Part shown: in pieces, positions 15,061-28,500 of the stretch
How positions within the stretch are numbered: the stretch's first letter is position 1
Layout of the letters: each line of letters begins with the position of its first letter
NCBI GenBank assembly: GCA_032622095.1
Contig: CP136069.1
Location: 8,882,036 to 8,946,035, forward strand
Source: Siphonodentalium dalli
Taxonomy: Eukaryota > Mollusca > Scaphopoda > Gadilida > Siphonodentaliidae
Reading direction: 5' to 3'
DNA: 64,000 bases
Position numbers and translations under genes: made by a program
The notes under the pieces: generated by a model
The model's input: only the letters and a program-made list of their open reading frames with translations
What the model was told of the DNA's origin: nothing
The model's database searches: none

Positions 15061-18000
15061 AAACATTCAAGAAAAGTCAGTGTCAATATGAAACATTCAA
15101 GAAAAGTCAGTGTCAATATGAAACATTCAAGAAAAGTCAGTGTCAATATGAAACATTCAAGAAAAGTCAATGTCAATATGAAACATTCAAGAACAGTCAA
15201 TGTCAATATGAAACATTCAAGAAAAGTCAGTGTCAATATGAAACATTCAAGAAAAGTCAATGTCAATATGAAACATTCAAGAAAAGTCAGTGTCAATATG
15301 AAACATTCAAGAAAAGTCAATGTCAATATGAAACATTCAAGAAAAGTCAGTGTCAATATGAAACATTCAAGAAAAGTCAATGTCAATATGAAACATTCAA
15401 GAAAAGTCAATGTCAATATGAAACATTCAAGAAAAGTCAGTGTCAATATGAAACATTCAAGAAAAGTCAATGTCAATATGAAACATTCAAGAAAAGTCAG
15501 TGTCAATATGAAACATTCAAGAAAAGTCAGTGTCAATATGAAACATTCAAGAAAAGTCAATGTCAATATGAAACATTCAAGAAAAGTCAGTGTCAATATG
15601 AAACATTCAAGAAAAGTCAGTGTCAATATGAAGCATTCAAGAACAGTCAGTGTCAATATGAAACATTCAAGAAAAGTCAGTGTCAATATGAAACATTCAA
15701 GAAAAGTCAGTGTCAATATGAAACATTCAAGAGCAGTCAGTGTCAATATGAAACATTCAAGAAAAGTCAGTGTCAATATGAAACATTCAAGAAAAGTCAG
15801 TGTCAATATGAAACATTCAAGAAAAGTCAGTGTCAATATGAAACATTCAAGAAAAGTCAGTGTCAATATGAAACATTCAAGAAAAGTCAATGTCAATATG
15901 AAGCATTCAAGAAAAGTCAGTGTCAATATGAAACATTCAAGAAAAGTCAGTGTCAATATGAAACATTCAAGAAAAGTCAGTGTCAATATGAAACATTCAA
16001 GAAAAGTCAGTGTCAATATGAAACATTCAAGAGCAGTCAGTGTCAATATGAAACATTCAAGAAAAGTCAGTGTCAATATGAAACATTCAAGAAAAGTCAG
16101 TGTCAATATGAAACATTCAAGAAAAGTCAATGTCAATATGAAACATTCAAGAAAAGTCAGTGTCAATATGAAACATTCAAGAAAAGTCAGTGTCAATATG
16201 AAACATTCAAGAAAAGTCAATGTCAATATGAAGCATTCAAGAACAGTCAGTGTCAATATGAAACATTCAAGAAAAGTCAGTGTCAATATGAAACATTCTA
16301 GAAAAGTCAGTGTCAATATGAAACATTCAAGAACAGTCAGTGTCAATATGAAACATTCAAGAACAGTCAGTGTCAATATGAAACATTCAAGAAAAGTCAA
16401 TGTCAATATGAAACATTCAAGAAAAGTCAGTGTCAATATGAAACATTCAAGAAAAGTCAATGTCAATATGAAGCATTCAAGAACAGTCAGTGTCAATATG
16501 AAACATTCAAGAAAAGTCAGTGTCAATATGAAACATTCAAGAAAAGTCAGTGTCAATATGAAACATTCAAGAACAGTCAGTGTCAATATGAAACATTCAA
16601 GAAAAGTCAGTGTCAATATGAAACATTCAAGAAAAGTCAGTGTCAATATGAAGCATTCAAGAAAAGTCAGTGTCAATATGAAGCATTCAAGAAAAGTCAG
16701 TGTCAATATGAAGCATTCAAGAAAAGTCAGTGTCAATATGAAGCATTCAAGAAAAGTTAGTGTCAATATGAAACATTCAAGAAAAGTCAGTGTCAATATG
16801 AAACATTCAAGAACAGTCAGTGTCAATATGAAGCATTCAAGAAAAGTCAGTGTCAATATGAAACATTCAAGAAAAGTCAGTGTCAATATGAAGCATTCAA
16901 GAACAGTCAGTGTCAATATGAAACATTCAAGAAAAGTCAGTGTCAATATGAAACATTCAAGAACAGTCAGTGTCAATATGAAGCATTCAAGAAAAGTCAG
17001 TGTCAATATGAAACATTCAAGAAAAGTCAGTGTCAATATGAAACATTCAAGAAAAGTCAGTGTCAATATGAAACATTCAAGAAAAGTCAGTGTCAATATG
17101 AAACATTCAAGAAAAGTCAGTGTCAATATGAAACATTCAAGAACAGTCAGTGTCAATATGAAGCATTCAAGAAAAGTCAGTGTCAATATGAAACATTCAA
17201 GAAAAGTCAGTGTCAATATGAAACATTCAAGAAAAGTCAGTGTCAATATGAAACATTCAAGAACAGTCAGTGTCAATATGAAGCATTCAAGAAAAGTCAG
17301 TGTCAATATGAAACATTCAAGAAAAGTCAGTGTCAATATGAAACATTCAAGAACAGTCAGTGTCAATATGAAACATTCAAGAGCAGTCAGTGTCAATATG
17401 AAGCATTCAAGAACAGTCAGTGTCAATATGAAACATTCAAGAGCAGTCAGTGTCAATATGAAGCATTCAAGAACAGTCAGTGTCAATATGAAGCATTCAA
17501 GAGCAGTCAGTGTCAATATGAAGCATTCAAGAACAGTCAGTGTCAATATGAAGCATTCATGAACAGTCAGTGTCAATATGAAGCATTCAAGAACAGTCAG
17601 TGTCAATATGAAACATTCAAGAGCAGTCAGTGTCAATATGAAACATTCAAGAACAGTCAGTGTCAATATGAAACATTCAAGAGCAGTCAGTGTCAATATG
17701 AAACATTCAAGAACAGTCAGTGTCAATATGAAGCATTCAAGAACAGTCAGTGTCAATATGAAACATTCAAGAGCAGTCAGTGTCAATATGAAACATTCAA
17801 GAACAGTCAGTGTCAATATGAAACATTCAAGAGCAGTCAGTGTCAATATGAAACATTCAAGAACAGTCAGTGTCAATATGAAACATTCAAGAGCAGTCAG
17901 TGTCAATATGAAACATTCAAGAACAGTCAGTGTCAATATGAAACATTCAAGAGCAGTCAGTGTCAATATGAAACATTCAAGAAAAGTCAGTGTCAATATG

Positions 18001-18930
18001 AAACATTCAAGAACAGTCAGTGTCAATACGAAACATTCAAGAACAGTCAGTGTCAATATGAAGCATTCAAGAACAGTCAGTGTCAATATGAAACATTCAA
18101 GAGCAGTCAGTGTCAATATGAAACATTCAAGAACAGTCAGTGTCAATATGAAACATTCAAGAGCAGTCAGTGTCAATATGAAACATTCAAGAACAGTCAG
18201 TGTCAATATGAAGCATTCAAGAGCAGTCAGTGTCAATATGAAACATTCAAGAACAGTCAGTGTCAATATGAAGCATTCAAGAGCAGTCAGTGTCAATATG
18301 AAACATTCAAGAACAGTCAGTGTCAATATGAAACATTCAAGAAAAGTCAGTGTCAATATGAAACATTCAAGAGCAGTCAGTGTCAATATGAAACATTCAA
18401 GAGCAGTCAGTGTCAATATGAAACATTCAAGAACAGTCAATGTCAATATGAAACATTCAAGAACAGTCAATGTCAATATGAAACATTCAAGAAAAGTCAG
18501 TGTCAATATGAAACATTCAAGAACAGTCAATGTCAATATGAAACATTCAAGAACAGTCAATGTCAATATGAAACATTCAAGAAAAGTCAGTGTCAATATG
18601 AAACATTCAAGAAAAGTCAGTGTCAATATGAAACATTCAAGAAAAGTCAGTGTCAATATGAAACATTCAAGAACAGTCAATGTCAATATGAAACATTCAA
18701 GAACAGTCAATGTCAATATGAAACATTCAAGAACAGTCAATGTCAATATGAAACATTCAAGAAAAGTCAGTGTCAATATGAAACATTCAAGAACAGTCAA
18801 TGTCAATATGAAACATTCAAGAACAGTCAATGTCAATATGAAACATTCAAGAACAGTCAATGTCAATATGAAACATTCAAGAAAAGTCAGTGTCAATATG
18901 AAACATTCAAGAAAAGTCAATGTCAATATG
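15061..18930 (+). repeat. Higher-order repeat, copy 3 (3,870 bp, 129 units)
   Basis: It matches copy 4 at a constant 3,870-bp offset, including rare private changes. The GAAAAGTTAG unit at 16741 pairs with 20611, the AAGCATTCATGAAC unit at 17551 with 21421, and the unit ending CAATACG at 18030 with 21900. The match begins near 14641 (paired with 18511) and breaks at 18421 (paired with 22291). Differences are few, for example ATTCTAG at 16291 and AATAAG at 19379, so the duplication is recent. Confidence 0.9.
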
Positions 18931-21900
18931 AAACATTCAAGAAAAGTCAGTGTCAATATGAAACATTCAAGAAAAGTCAGTGTCAATATGAAACATTCAA
19001 GAAAAGTCAGTGTCAATATGAAACATTCAAGAAAAGTCAATGTCAATATGAAACATTCAAGAACAGTCAATGTCAATATGAAACATTCAAGAAAAGTCAG
19101 TGTCAATATGAAACATTCAAGAAAAGTCAATGTCAATATGAAACATTCAAGAAAAGTCAGTGTCAATATGAAACATTCAAGAAAAGTCAATGTCAATATG
19201 AAACATTCAAGAAAAGTCAGTGTCAATATGAAACATTCAAGAAAAGTCAATGTCAATATGAAACATTCAAGAAAAGTCAATGTCAATATGAAACATTCAA
19301 GAAAAGTCAGTGTCAATATGAAACATTCAAGAAAAGTCAATGTCAATATGAAACATTCAAGAAAAGTCAGTGTCAATAAGAAACATTCAAGAAAAGTCAG
19401 TGTCAATATGAAACATTCAAGAAAAGTCAATGTCAATATGAAACATTCAAGAAAAGTCAGTGTCAATATGAAACATTCAAGAAAAGTCAGTGTCAATATG
19501 AAGCATTCAAGAACAGTCAGTGTCAATATGAAACATTCAAGAAAAGTCAGTGTCAATATGAAACATTCAAGAAAAGTCAGTGTCAATATGAAACATTCAA
19601 GAGCAGTCAGTGTCAATATGAAACATTCAAGAAAAGTCAGTGTCAATATGAAACATTCAAGAAAAGTCAGTGTCAATATGAAACATTCAAGAAAAGTCAG
19701 TGTCAATATGAAACATTCAAGAAAAGTCAGTGTCAATATGAAACATTCAAGAAAAGTCAATGTCAATATGAAGCATTCAAGAAAAGTCAGTGTCAATATG
19801 AAACATTCAAGAAAAGTCAGTGTCAATATGAAACATTCAAGAAAAGTCAGTGTCAATATGAAACATTCAAGAAAAGTCAGTGTCAATATGAAACATTCAA
19901 GAGCAGTCAGTGTCAATATGAAACATTCAAGAAAAGTCAGTGTCAATATGAAACATTCAAGAAAAGTCAGTGTCAATATGAAACATTCAAGAAAAGTCAA
20001 TGTCAATATGAAACATTCAAGAAAAGTCAGTGTCAATATGAAACATTCAAGAAAAGTCAGTGTCAATATGAAACATTCAAGAAAAGTCAATGTCAATATG
20101 AAGCATTCAAGAACAGTCAGTGTCAATATGAAACATTCAAGAAAAGTCAGTGTCAATATGAAACATTCAAGAAAAGTCAGTGTCAATATGAAACATTCAA
20201 GAACAGTCAGTGTCAATATGAAACATTCAAGAACAGTCAGTGTCAATATGAAACATTCAAGAAAAGTCAATGTCAATATGAAACATTCAAGAAAAGTCAG
20301 TGTCAATATGAAACATTCAAGAAAAGTCAATGTCAATATGAAGCATTCAAGAACAGTCAGTGTCAATATGAAACATTCAAGAAAAGTCAGTGTCAATATG
20401 AAACATTCAAGAAAAGTCAGTGTCAATATGAAACATTCAAGAACAGTCAGTGTCAATATGAAACATTCAAGAAAAGTCAGTGTCAATATGAAACATTCAA
20501 GAAAAGTCAGTGTCAATATGAAGCATTCAAGAAAAGTCAGTGTCAATATGAAGCATTCAAGAAAAGTCAGTGTCAATATGAAGCATTCAAGAAAAGTCAG
20601 TGTCAATATGAAGCATTCAAGAAAAGTTAGTGTCAATATGAAACATTCAAGAAAAGTCAGTGTCAATATGAAACATTCAAGAACAGTCAGTGTCAATATG
20701 AAGCATTCAAGAAAAGTCAGTGTCAATATGAAACATTCAAGAAAAGTCAGTGTCAATATGAAGCATTCAAGAACAGTCAGTGTCAATATGAAACATTCAA
20801 GAAAAGTCAGTGTCAATATGAAACATTCAAGAACAGTCAGTGTCAATATGAAGCATTCAAGAAAAGTCAGTGTCAATATGAAACATTCAAGAAAAGTCAG
20901 TGTCAATATGAAACATTCAAGAAAAGTCAGTGTCAATATGAAACATTCAAGAAAAGTCAGTGTCAATATGAAACATTCAAGAAAAGTCAGTGTCAATATG
21001 AAACATTCAAGAACAGTCAGTGTCAATATGAAGCATTCAAGAAAAGTCAGTGTCAATATGAAACATTCAAGAAAAGTCAGTGTCAATATGAAACATTCAA
21101 GAAAAGTCAGTGTCAATATGAAACATTCAAGAACAGTCAGTGTCAATATGAAGCATTCAAGAAAAGTCAGTGTCAATATGAAACATTCAAGAAAAGTCAG
21201 TGTCAATATGAAACATTCAAGAACAGTCAGTGTCAATATGAAACATTCAAGAGCAGTCAGTGTCAATATGAAGCATTCAAGAACAGTCAGTGTCAATATG
21301 AAACATTCAAGAGCAGTCAGTGTCAATATGAAGCATTCAAGAACAGTCAGTGTCAATATGAAGCATTCAAGAGCAGTCAGTGTCAATATGAAGCATTCAA
21401 GAACAGTCAGTGTCAATATGAAGCATTCATGAACAGTCAGTGTCAATATGAAGCATTCAAGAACAGTCAGTGTCAATATGAAACATTCAAGAGCAGTCAG
21501 TGTCAATATGAAACATTCAAGAACAGTCAGTGTCAATATGAAACATTCAAGAGCAGTCAGTGTCAATATGAAACATTCAAGAACAGTCAGTGTCAATATG
21601 AAGCATTCAAGAACAGTCAGTGTCAATATGAAACATTCAAGAGCAGTCAGTGTCAATATGAAACATTCAAGAACAGTCAGTGTCAATATGAAACATTCAA
21701 GAGCAGTCAGTGTCAATATGAAACATTCAAGAACAGTCAGTGTCAATATGAAACATTCAAGAGCAGTCAGTGTCAATATGAAACATTCAAGAACAGTCAG
21801 TGTCAATATGAAACATTCAAGAGCAGTCAGTGTCAATATGAAACATTCAAGAAAAGTCAGTGTCAATATGAAACATTCAAGAACAGTCAGTGTCAATACG

Positions 21901-22290
21901 AAACATTCAAGAACAGTCAGTGTCAATATGAAGCATTCAAGAACAGTCAGAGTCAATATGAAACATTCAAGAGCAGTCAGTGTCAATATAAAACATTCAA
22001 GAACAGTCAGTGTCAATATGAAACATTCAAGAGCAGTCAGTGTCAATATGAAACATTCAAGAACAGTCAGTGTCAATATGAAGCATTCAAGAGCAGTCAG
22101 TGTCAATATGAAACATTCAAGAACAGTCAGTGTCAATATGAAGCATTCAAGAGCAGTCAGTGTCAATATGAAACATTCAAGAACAGTCAGTGTCAATATG
22201 AAACATTCAAGAAAAGTCAGTGTCAATATGAAACATTCAAGAGCAGTCAGTGTCAATATGAAACATTCAAGAGCAGTCAGTGTCAATATG
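18931..22290 (+). repeat. Higher-order repeat, copy 4 (partial, 3,360 bp)
   Basis: It is a near-identical copy of 15061-18420, as shown by the shared rare variants listed for copy 3. It ends at 22290, where the array passes into a block shared only with 27191-29834 (see the 4,870-bp duplication). It has private changes near 21951 (CAGAGTC) and 21990 (ATATAAAAC). Confidence 0.85.
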
Positions 22291-24966
22291 AAACATTCAA
22301 GAACAGTCAGTGTCAATATGAAACATTCAAGAAAAGTCAGTGTCAATATGAAACATTCAAGAGCAGTCAGTGTCAATATGAAACATTCAAGAAAAGTCAG
22401 TGTCAATATGAAACATTCAAGAAAAGTCAGTGTCAATATGAAACATTCAAGAAAAGTCAGTGTCAATATGAAACATTCAAGAGCAGTCAGTGTCAATATG
22501 AAACATTCAAGAGCAGTCAGTGTCAATATGAAACATTCAAGAGCAGTCAGTGTCAATATGAAACATTCAAGAGCAGTCAGTGTCAATATGAAACATTCAA
22601 GAAAAGTCAGTGTCAATATGAAGCATTCAAGAACAGTCAGTGTCAATATGAAACATTCAAGAGCAGTCAGTGTCAATATGAAACATTCAAGAAAAGTCAG
22701 TGTCAATATGAAACATTCAAGAACAGTCAGTGTCAATATGAAACATTCAAGAACAGTCAGTGTCAATATGAAACATTCAAGAACAGTCAGTGTCAATATG
22801 AAGCATTCAAGAACAGTCAGTGTCAATATGAAACATTCAAGAGCAGTCAGTGTCAATATGAAACATTCAAGAGCAGTCAGTGTCAATATGAAACATTCAA
22901 GAAAAGTCAGTGTCAATATGAAACATTCAAGAAAAGTCAGTGTCAATATGAAGCATTCAAGAACAGTCAGTGTCAATATGAAACATTCAAGAAAAGTCAG
23001 TGTCAATATGAAACATTCAAGAAAAGTCAGTGTCAATATGAAACATTCAAGAACAGTCAGTGTCAATATGAAACATTCAAGAAAAGTCAGTGTCAATATG
23101 AAACATTCAAGAAAAGTCAGTGTCAATATGAAACATTCAAGAAAAGTCAGTGTCAATATGAAACATTCAAGAAAAGTCAGTGTCAATATGAAACATTCAA
23201 GAAAAGTCAGTGTCAATATGAAACATTCAAGAGCAGTCAGTGTCAATATGAAACATTCAAGAACAGTCAGTGTCAATATGAAACATTCAAGAAAAGTCAG
23301 TGTCAATATGAAACATTCAAGAAAAGTCAGTGTCAATATGAAACATTCAAGAAAAGTCAGTGTCAATATGAAGCATTCAAGAGCAGTCAGTGTCAATATG
23401 AAACATTCAAGAGCAGTCAGTGTCAATATGAAACATTCAAGAAAAGTCAGTGTCAATATGAAACATTCAAGAGCAGTCAGTGTCAATATGAAACATTCAA
23501 GAGCAGTCAGTGTCAATATGAAACATTCAAGAAAAGTCAGTGTCAATATGAAACATTCAAGAAAAGTCAGTGTCAATATGAAACATTCAAGAGCAGTCAG
23601 TGTCAATATGAAACATTCAAGAAAAGTCAGTGTCAATATGAAACATTCAAGAAAAGTCAGTGTCAATATGAAACATTCAAGAAAAGTCAGTGTCAATATG
23701 AAACATTCAAGAAAAGTCAGTGTCAATATGAAACATTCAAGAAAAGTCAGTGTCAATATGAAACATTCGAGAAAAGTCAGTGTCAATATGAAACATTCAA
23801 GAAAAGTCAGTGTCAATATGAAACATTCAAGAAAAGTCAGTGTCAATATGAAACATTCAAGAAAAGTCAGTGTCAATATGAAACATTCAAGAAAAGTCAG
23901 TGTCAATATGAAACATTCAAGAAAAGTCAGTGTCAATATGAAACATTCAAGAAAAGTCAGTGTCAATATGAAACATTCAAGAAAAGTCAGTGTCAATATG
24001 AAACATTCAAGAAAAGTCAGGGTCAATATGAAGCATTCAAGAAAAGTCAGTGTCAATATGAAACATTCAAGAAAAGTCAGTGTCAATATGAAACATTCAA
24101 GAAAAGTCAGTGTCAATATGAAACATTCAAGAAAAGTCAGTGTCAATATGAAACATTCAAGAAAAGTCAGTGTCAATATGAAGCATTCAAGAACAGTCAG
24201 TGTCAATATGAAACATTCAAGAAAAGTCAGTGTCAATATGAAGCATTCAAGAAAAGTCAGTGTCAATATGAAGCATTCAAGAAAAGTCAGTGTCAATATG
24301 AAGCATTCAAGAAAAGTCAGTGTCAATATGAAACATTCAAGAGCAGTCAGTGTCAATATGAAACATTCAAGAAAAGTCAGTGTCAATATGAAGCATTCAA
24401 GAAAAGTCAGTGTCAATATGAAGCATTCAAGAAAAGTCAGTGTCAATATGAAACATTCAAGAGCAGTCAGTGTCAATATGAAGCATTCAAGAAAAGTCAG
24501 TGTCAATATGAAGCATTCAAGAAAAGTCAGTGTCAATATGAAGCATTCAAGAGCAGTCAGTGTCAATATGAAACATTCAAGAAAAGTCAGTGTCAATATG
24601 AAGCATTCAAGAAAAGTCAGTGTCAATATGAAGCATTCAAGAAAAGTCAGTGTCAATATGAAACATTCAAGAGCAGTCAGTGTCAATATGAAACATTCAA
24701 GAGCAGTCAGTGTCAATATGAAACATTCAAGAAAAGTCAGTGTCAATATGAAACATTCATGAACAGTCAGTGTCAATATGAAACATTCAAGAAAAGTCAG
24801 TGTCAATATGAAGCATTCAAGAGCAGTCAGTGTCAATATGAAACATTCAAGAAAAGTCAGTGTCAATATGAAACATTCAAGAAAAGTCAGTGTCAATATG
24901 AAACATTCAAGAAAAGTCAGTGTCAATATGAAACATTCAAGAAAAGTCAGTGTCAATATGAAACAT

Positions 24967-25516
24967 ATAAACCGTAAATTCACATTAGGATGATGTTGTA
25001 ATTTTACGATAGTTTTTCTGTCATAATATTACGATCATTTTGTAAATATACGATCACATTTGTAAATGTCAGAATAAGTTGATCTCGTAATTTTACGACA
25101 GTTACTGATGGTCCAATTGCTGCCAACAGTTTCTGTCGTAATATTACGATGAATTTTTTTTGAGTGATGATCATTTACATATACCAGTATGATTTTTTTA
25201 ATTACGGTTAACTAATCATCTAATCCTACGAAAGATTAACAAGCGGGCGCAAATTACGTTTACGTATCATCAAATTAGCACCTTGTTAGTTATTGGACTT
25301 GTTGAACAATCAGATACATGTATGTTTGTGCGAGCAAAACCAGTGCAATGTCACTAATATCACCATGGTTAAGTGGTCCTGTTGATGTGCTATGGCGTTG
25401 GAGGGTCCTGCTAAATTGCTACGATGTTGGTAGTGCAAACTGATGCTGTTAAGAAATGGACCGCTATTTTTTTCGAAACCTGTTATTTTCGCGGTGTTTG
25501 CAAAATCCGAGTGAAT
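24967..25516 (+). other. Interlude 1 inside the array: trapped flank plus left inverted repeat
   Basis: Unique sequence entered from a truncated unit (AAACAT, then ATAAACCG) and left through TCGAAGAACAG back into the array. Its first part, to about 25358, resembles nothing else here and has five copies of a short motif like TAATTTTACGA, TAATATTACGA or TAAATATACGA (25000-25152). Its last part (25359-25500) is the left inverted repeat of the array-bearing element. I read the first part as former host flank caught in a duplication. Short ORFs on both strands (for example 25310-25546 minus) are not convincing genes. Confidence 0.85.
25359..25500 (+). repeat. Left inverted repeat of array-bearing element (duplicate)
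   Basis: This stretch runs from ATCACCATGGTTAAGTGG to TTTTCGCGGTGTTTG. Read inward, it matches the reverse complement of 31987-32130, sharing GTTAAGT, TTGCTA-GATGTTG, AAACTGATG-TGT and TTTTCGCGGTGTTTG, with scattered mismatches. It is the same sequence as 30229-30370. A diverged version begins the relative at 41822. Confidence 0.75.
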
Positions 25517-28500
25517 CGAAGAACAGTCAGTGTCAAAATGAAACATTCAAGAAAAATCAGTGTCAATATGAAACATTCGAGAAAAGTCAGTGTCAATATG
25601 AAGCATTCAAGAAAAGTCAGTGTCAATATGAAGCATTCAAGAAAAGTCAGTGTCAATATGAAACATTCAAGAAAAGTCAGTGTCAATATGAAGCATTCAA
25701 GAAAAGTCAGTGTCAATATGAAACATTCAAGAAAAGTCAATGTCAATATGAAACATTCAAGAAAAGTCAGTGTCAATATGAAGCATTCAAGAAAAGTCAG
25801 TGTCAATATGAAACATTCAAGAAAAGTGAGTGTCAATATGAAGCATTCAAGAAAAGTCAGTGTCAATATGAAACATTTAAGAAAAGTCAGTGTCAATATG
25901 AAGCATTCAAGAACAGTCAGTGTCAATATGAAACATTCAAGAAAAGTCAGTGTCAATATGAAACATTCAAGAAAAGTCAGTGTCAATATGAAGCATTCAA
26001 GAAAAGTCAGTGTCAATATGAAGCATTCAAGAAAAGTCAGTGTCAATATGAAGCATTCAAGAAAAGTCAGTGTCAATATGAAACATTCAAGAACAGTCAG
26101 TGTCAATATGAAACATTCAAGAAAAGTGAGTGTCAATATGAAACATTCAAGAGCAGTCAGTGTCAATATGAAGCATTCAAGAACAGTCAGTGTCAATATG
26201 AAACATTCAAGAGCAGTCAGTGTCAATATGAAGCATTCAAGAACAGTCAGTGTCAATATGAAGCATTCAAGAGCAGTCAGTGTCAATATGAAGCATTCAA
26301 GAACAGTCAGTGTCAATATGAAGCATTCAAGAACAGTCAGTGTCAATATGAAGCATTCAAGAACAGTCAGTGTCAATATGAAACATTCAAGAGCAGTCAG
26401 TGTCAATATGAAACATTCAAGAACAGTCAGTGTCAATATGAAACATTCAAGAGCAGTCAGTGTCAATATGAAACATTCAAGAACAGTCAGTGTCAATATG
26501 AAGCATTCAAGAACAGTCAGTGTCAATATGAAACATTCAAGAGCAGTCAGTGTCAATATGAAACATTCAAGAACAGTCAGTGTCAATATGAAACATTCAA
26601 GAGCAGTCAGTGTCAATATGAAACATTCAAGAACAGTCAGTGTCAATATGAAACATTCAAGAGCAGTCAGTGTCAATATGAAACATTCAAGAACAGTCAG
26701 TGTCAATATGAAACATTCAAGAGCAGTCAGTGTCAATATGAAACATTCAAGAAAAGTCAGTGTCAATATGAAACATTCAAGAACAGTCAGTGTCAATACG
26801 AAACATTCAAGAACAGTCAGTGTCAATATGAAGCATTCAAGAACAGTCAGTGTCAATATGAAACATTCAAGAGCAGTCAGTGTCAATATGAAACATTCAA
26901 GAACAGTCAGTGTCAATATGAAACATTCAAGAGCAGTCAGTGTCAATATGAAACATTCAAGAACAGTCAGTGTCAATATGAAGCATTCAAGAGCAGTCAG
27001 TGTCAATATGAAACATTCAAGAACAGTCAGTGTCAATATGAAGCATTCAAGAGCAGTCAGTGTCAATATGAAACATTCAAGAACAGTCAGTGTCAATATG
27101 AAACATTCAAGAAAAGTCAGTGTCAATATGAAACATTCAAGAGCAGTCAGTGTCAATATGAAACATTCAAGAGCAGTCAGTGTCAATATGAAACATTCAA
27201 GAACAGTCAGTGTCAATATGAAACATTCAAGAAAAGTCAGTGTCAATATGAAACATTCAAGAGCAGTCAGTGTCAATATGAAACATTCAAGAAAAGTCAG
27301 TGTCAATATGAAACATTCAAGAAAAGTCAGTGTCAATATGAAACATTCAAGAAAAGTCAGTGTCAATATGAAACATTCAAGAGCAGTCAGTGTCAATATG
27401 AAACATTCAAGAGCAGTCAGTGTCAATATGAAACATTCAAGAGCAGTCAGTGTCAATATGAAACATTCAAGAGCAGTCAGTGTCAATATGAAACATTCAA
27501 GAAAATTCAGTGTCAATATGAAGCATTCAAGAACAGTCAGTGTCAATATGAAACATTCAAGAGCAGTCAGTGTCAATATGAAACATTCAAGAAAAGTCAG
27601 TGTCAATATGAAACATTCAAGAACAGTCAGTGTCAATATGAAACATTCAAGAACAGTCAGTGTCAATATGAAACATTCAAGAACAGTCAGTGTCAATATG
27701 AAGCATTCAAGAACAGTCAGTGTCAATATGAAACATTCAAGAGCAGTCAGTGTCAATATGAAACATTCAAGAGCAGTCAGTGTCAATATGAAACATTCAA
27801 GAAAAGTCAGTGTCAATATGAAACATTCAAGAAAAGTCAGTGTCAATATGAAGCATTCAAGAACAGTCAGTGTCAATATGAAACATTCAAGAAAAGTCAG
27901 TGTCAATATGAAACATTCAAGAAAAGTCAGTGTCAATATGAAACATTCAAGAACAGTCAGTGTCAATATGAAACATTCAAGAAAAGTCAGTGTCAATATG
28001 AAACATTCAAGAAAAGTCAGTGTCAATATGAAACATTCAAGAAAAGTCAGTGTCAATATGAAACATTCAAGAAAAGTCAGTGTCAATATGAAACATTCAA
28101 GAAAAGTCAGTGTCAATATGAAACATTCAAGAGCAGTCAGTGTCAATATGAAACATTCAAGAACAGTCAGTGTCAATATGAAACATTCAAGAAAAGTCAG
28201 TGTCAATATGAAACATTCAAGAAAAGTCAGTGTCAATATGAAACATTCAAGAAAAGTCAGTGTCAATATGAAGCATTCAAGAGCAGTCAGTGTCAATATG
28301 AAACATTCAAGAGCAGTCAGTGTCAATATGAAACATTCAAGAAAAGTCAGTGTCAATATGAAACATTCAAGAGCAGTCAGTGTCAATATGAAACATTCAA
28401 GAGCAGTCAGTGTCAATATGAAACATTCAAGAAAAGTCAGTGTCAATATGAAACATTCAAGAAAAGTCAGTGTCAATATGAAACATTCAAGAGCAGTCAG

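Noticed and set aside
4678-17562. 4,294-codon plus-strand frame of MKHSRKVSVN repeats
   Set aside because: An ATG occurs in every unit, and the frame ends only where a unit mutated AAGA to ATGA. There is no promoter, unique N-terminus or domain.
4668-24983. 6,771-codon minus-strand open frame
   Set aside because: It is the repeat unit read in a stop-free frame. It begins at GTG, has no ATG anywhere, and two other frames are also open for thousands of codons.
25310-25546. 78-codon minus-strand gene in the interlude, repeated at 30180-30416
   Set aside because: It overlaps the inverted repeat and the array edge, shows no domain, and is duplicated only because the interlude is.
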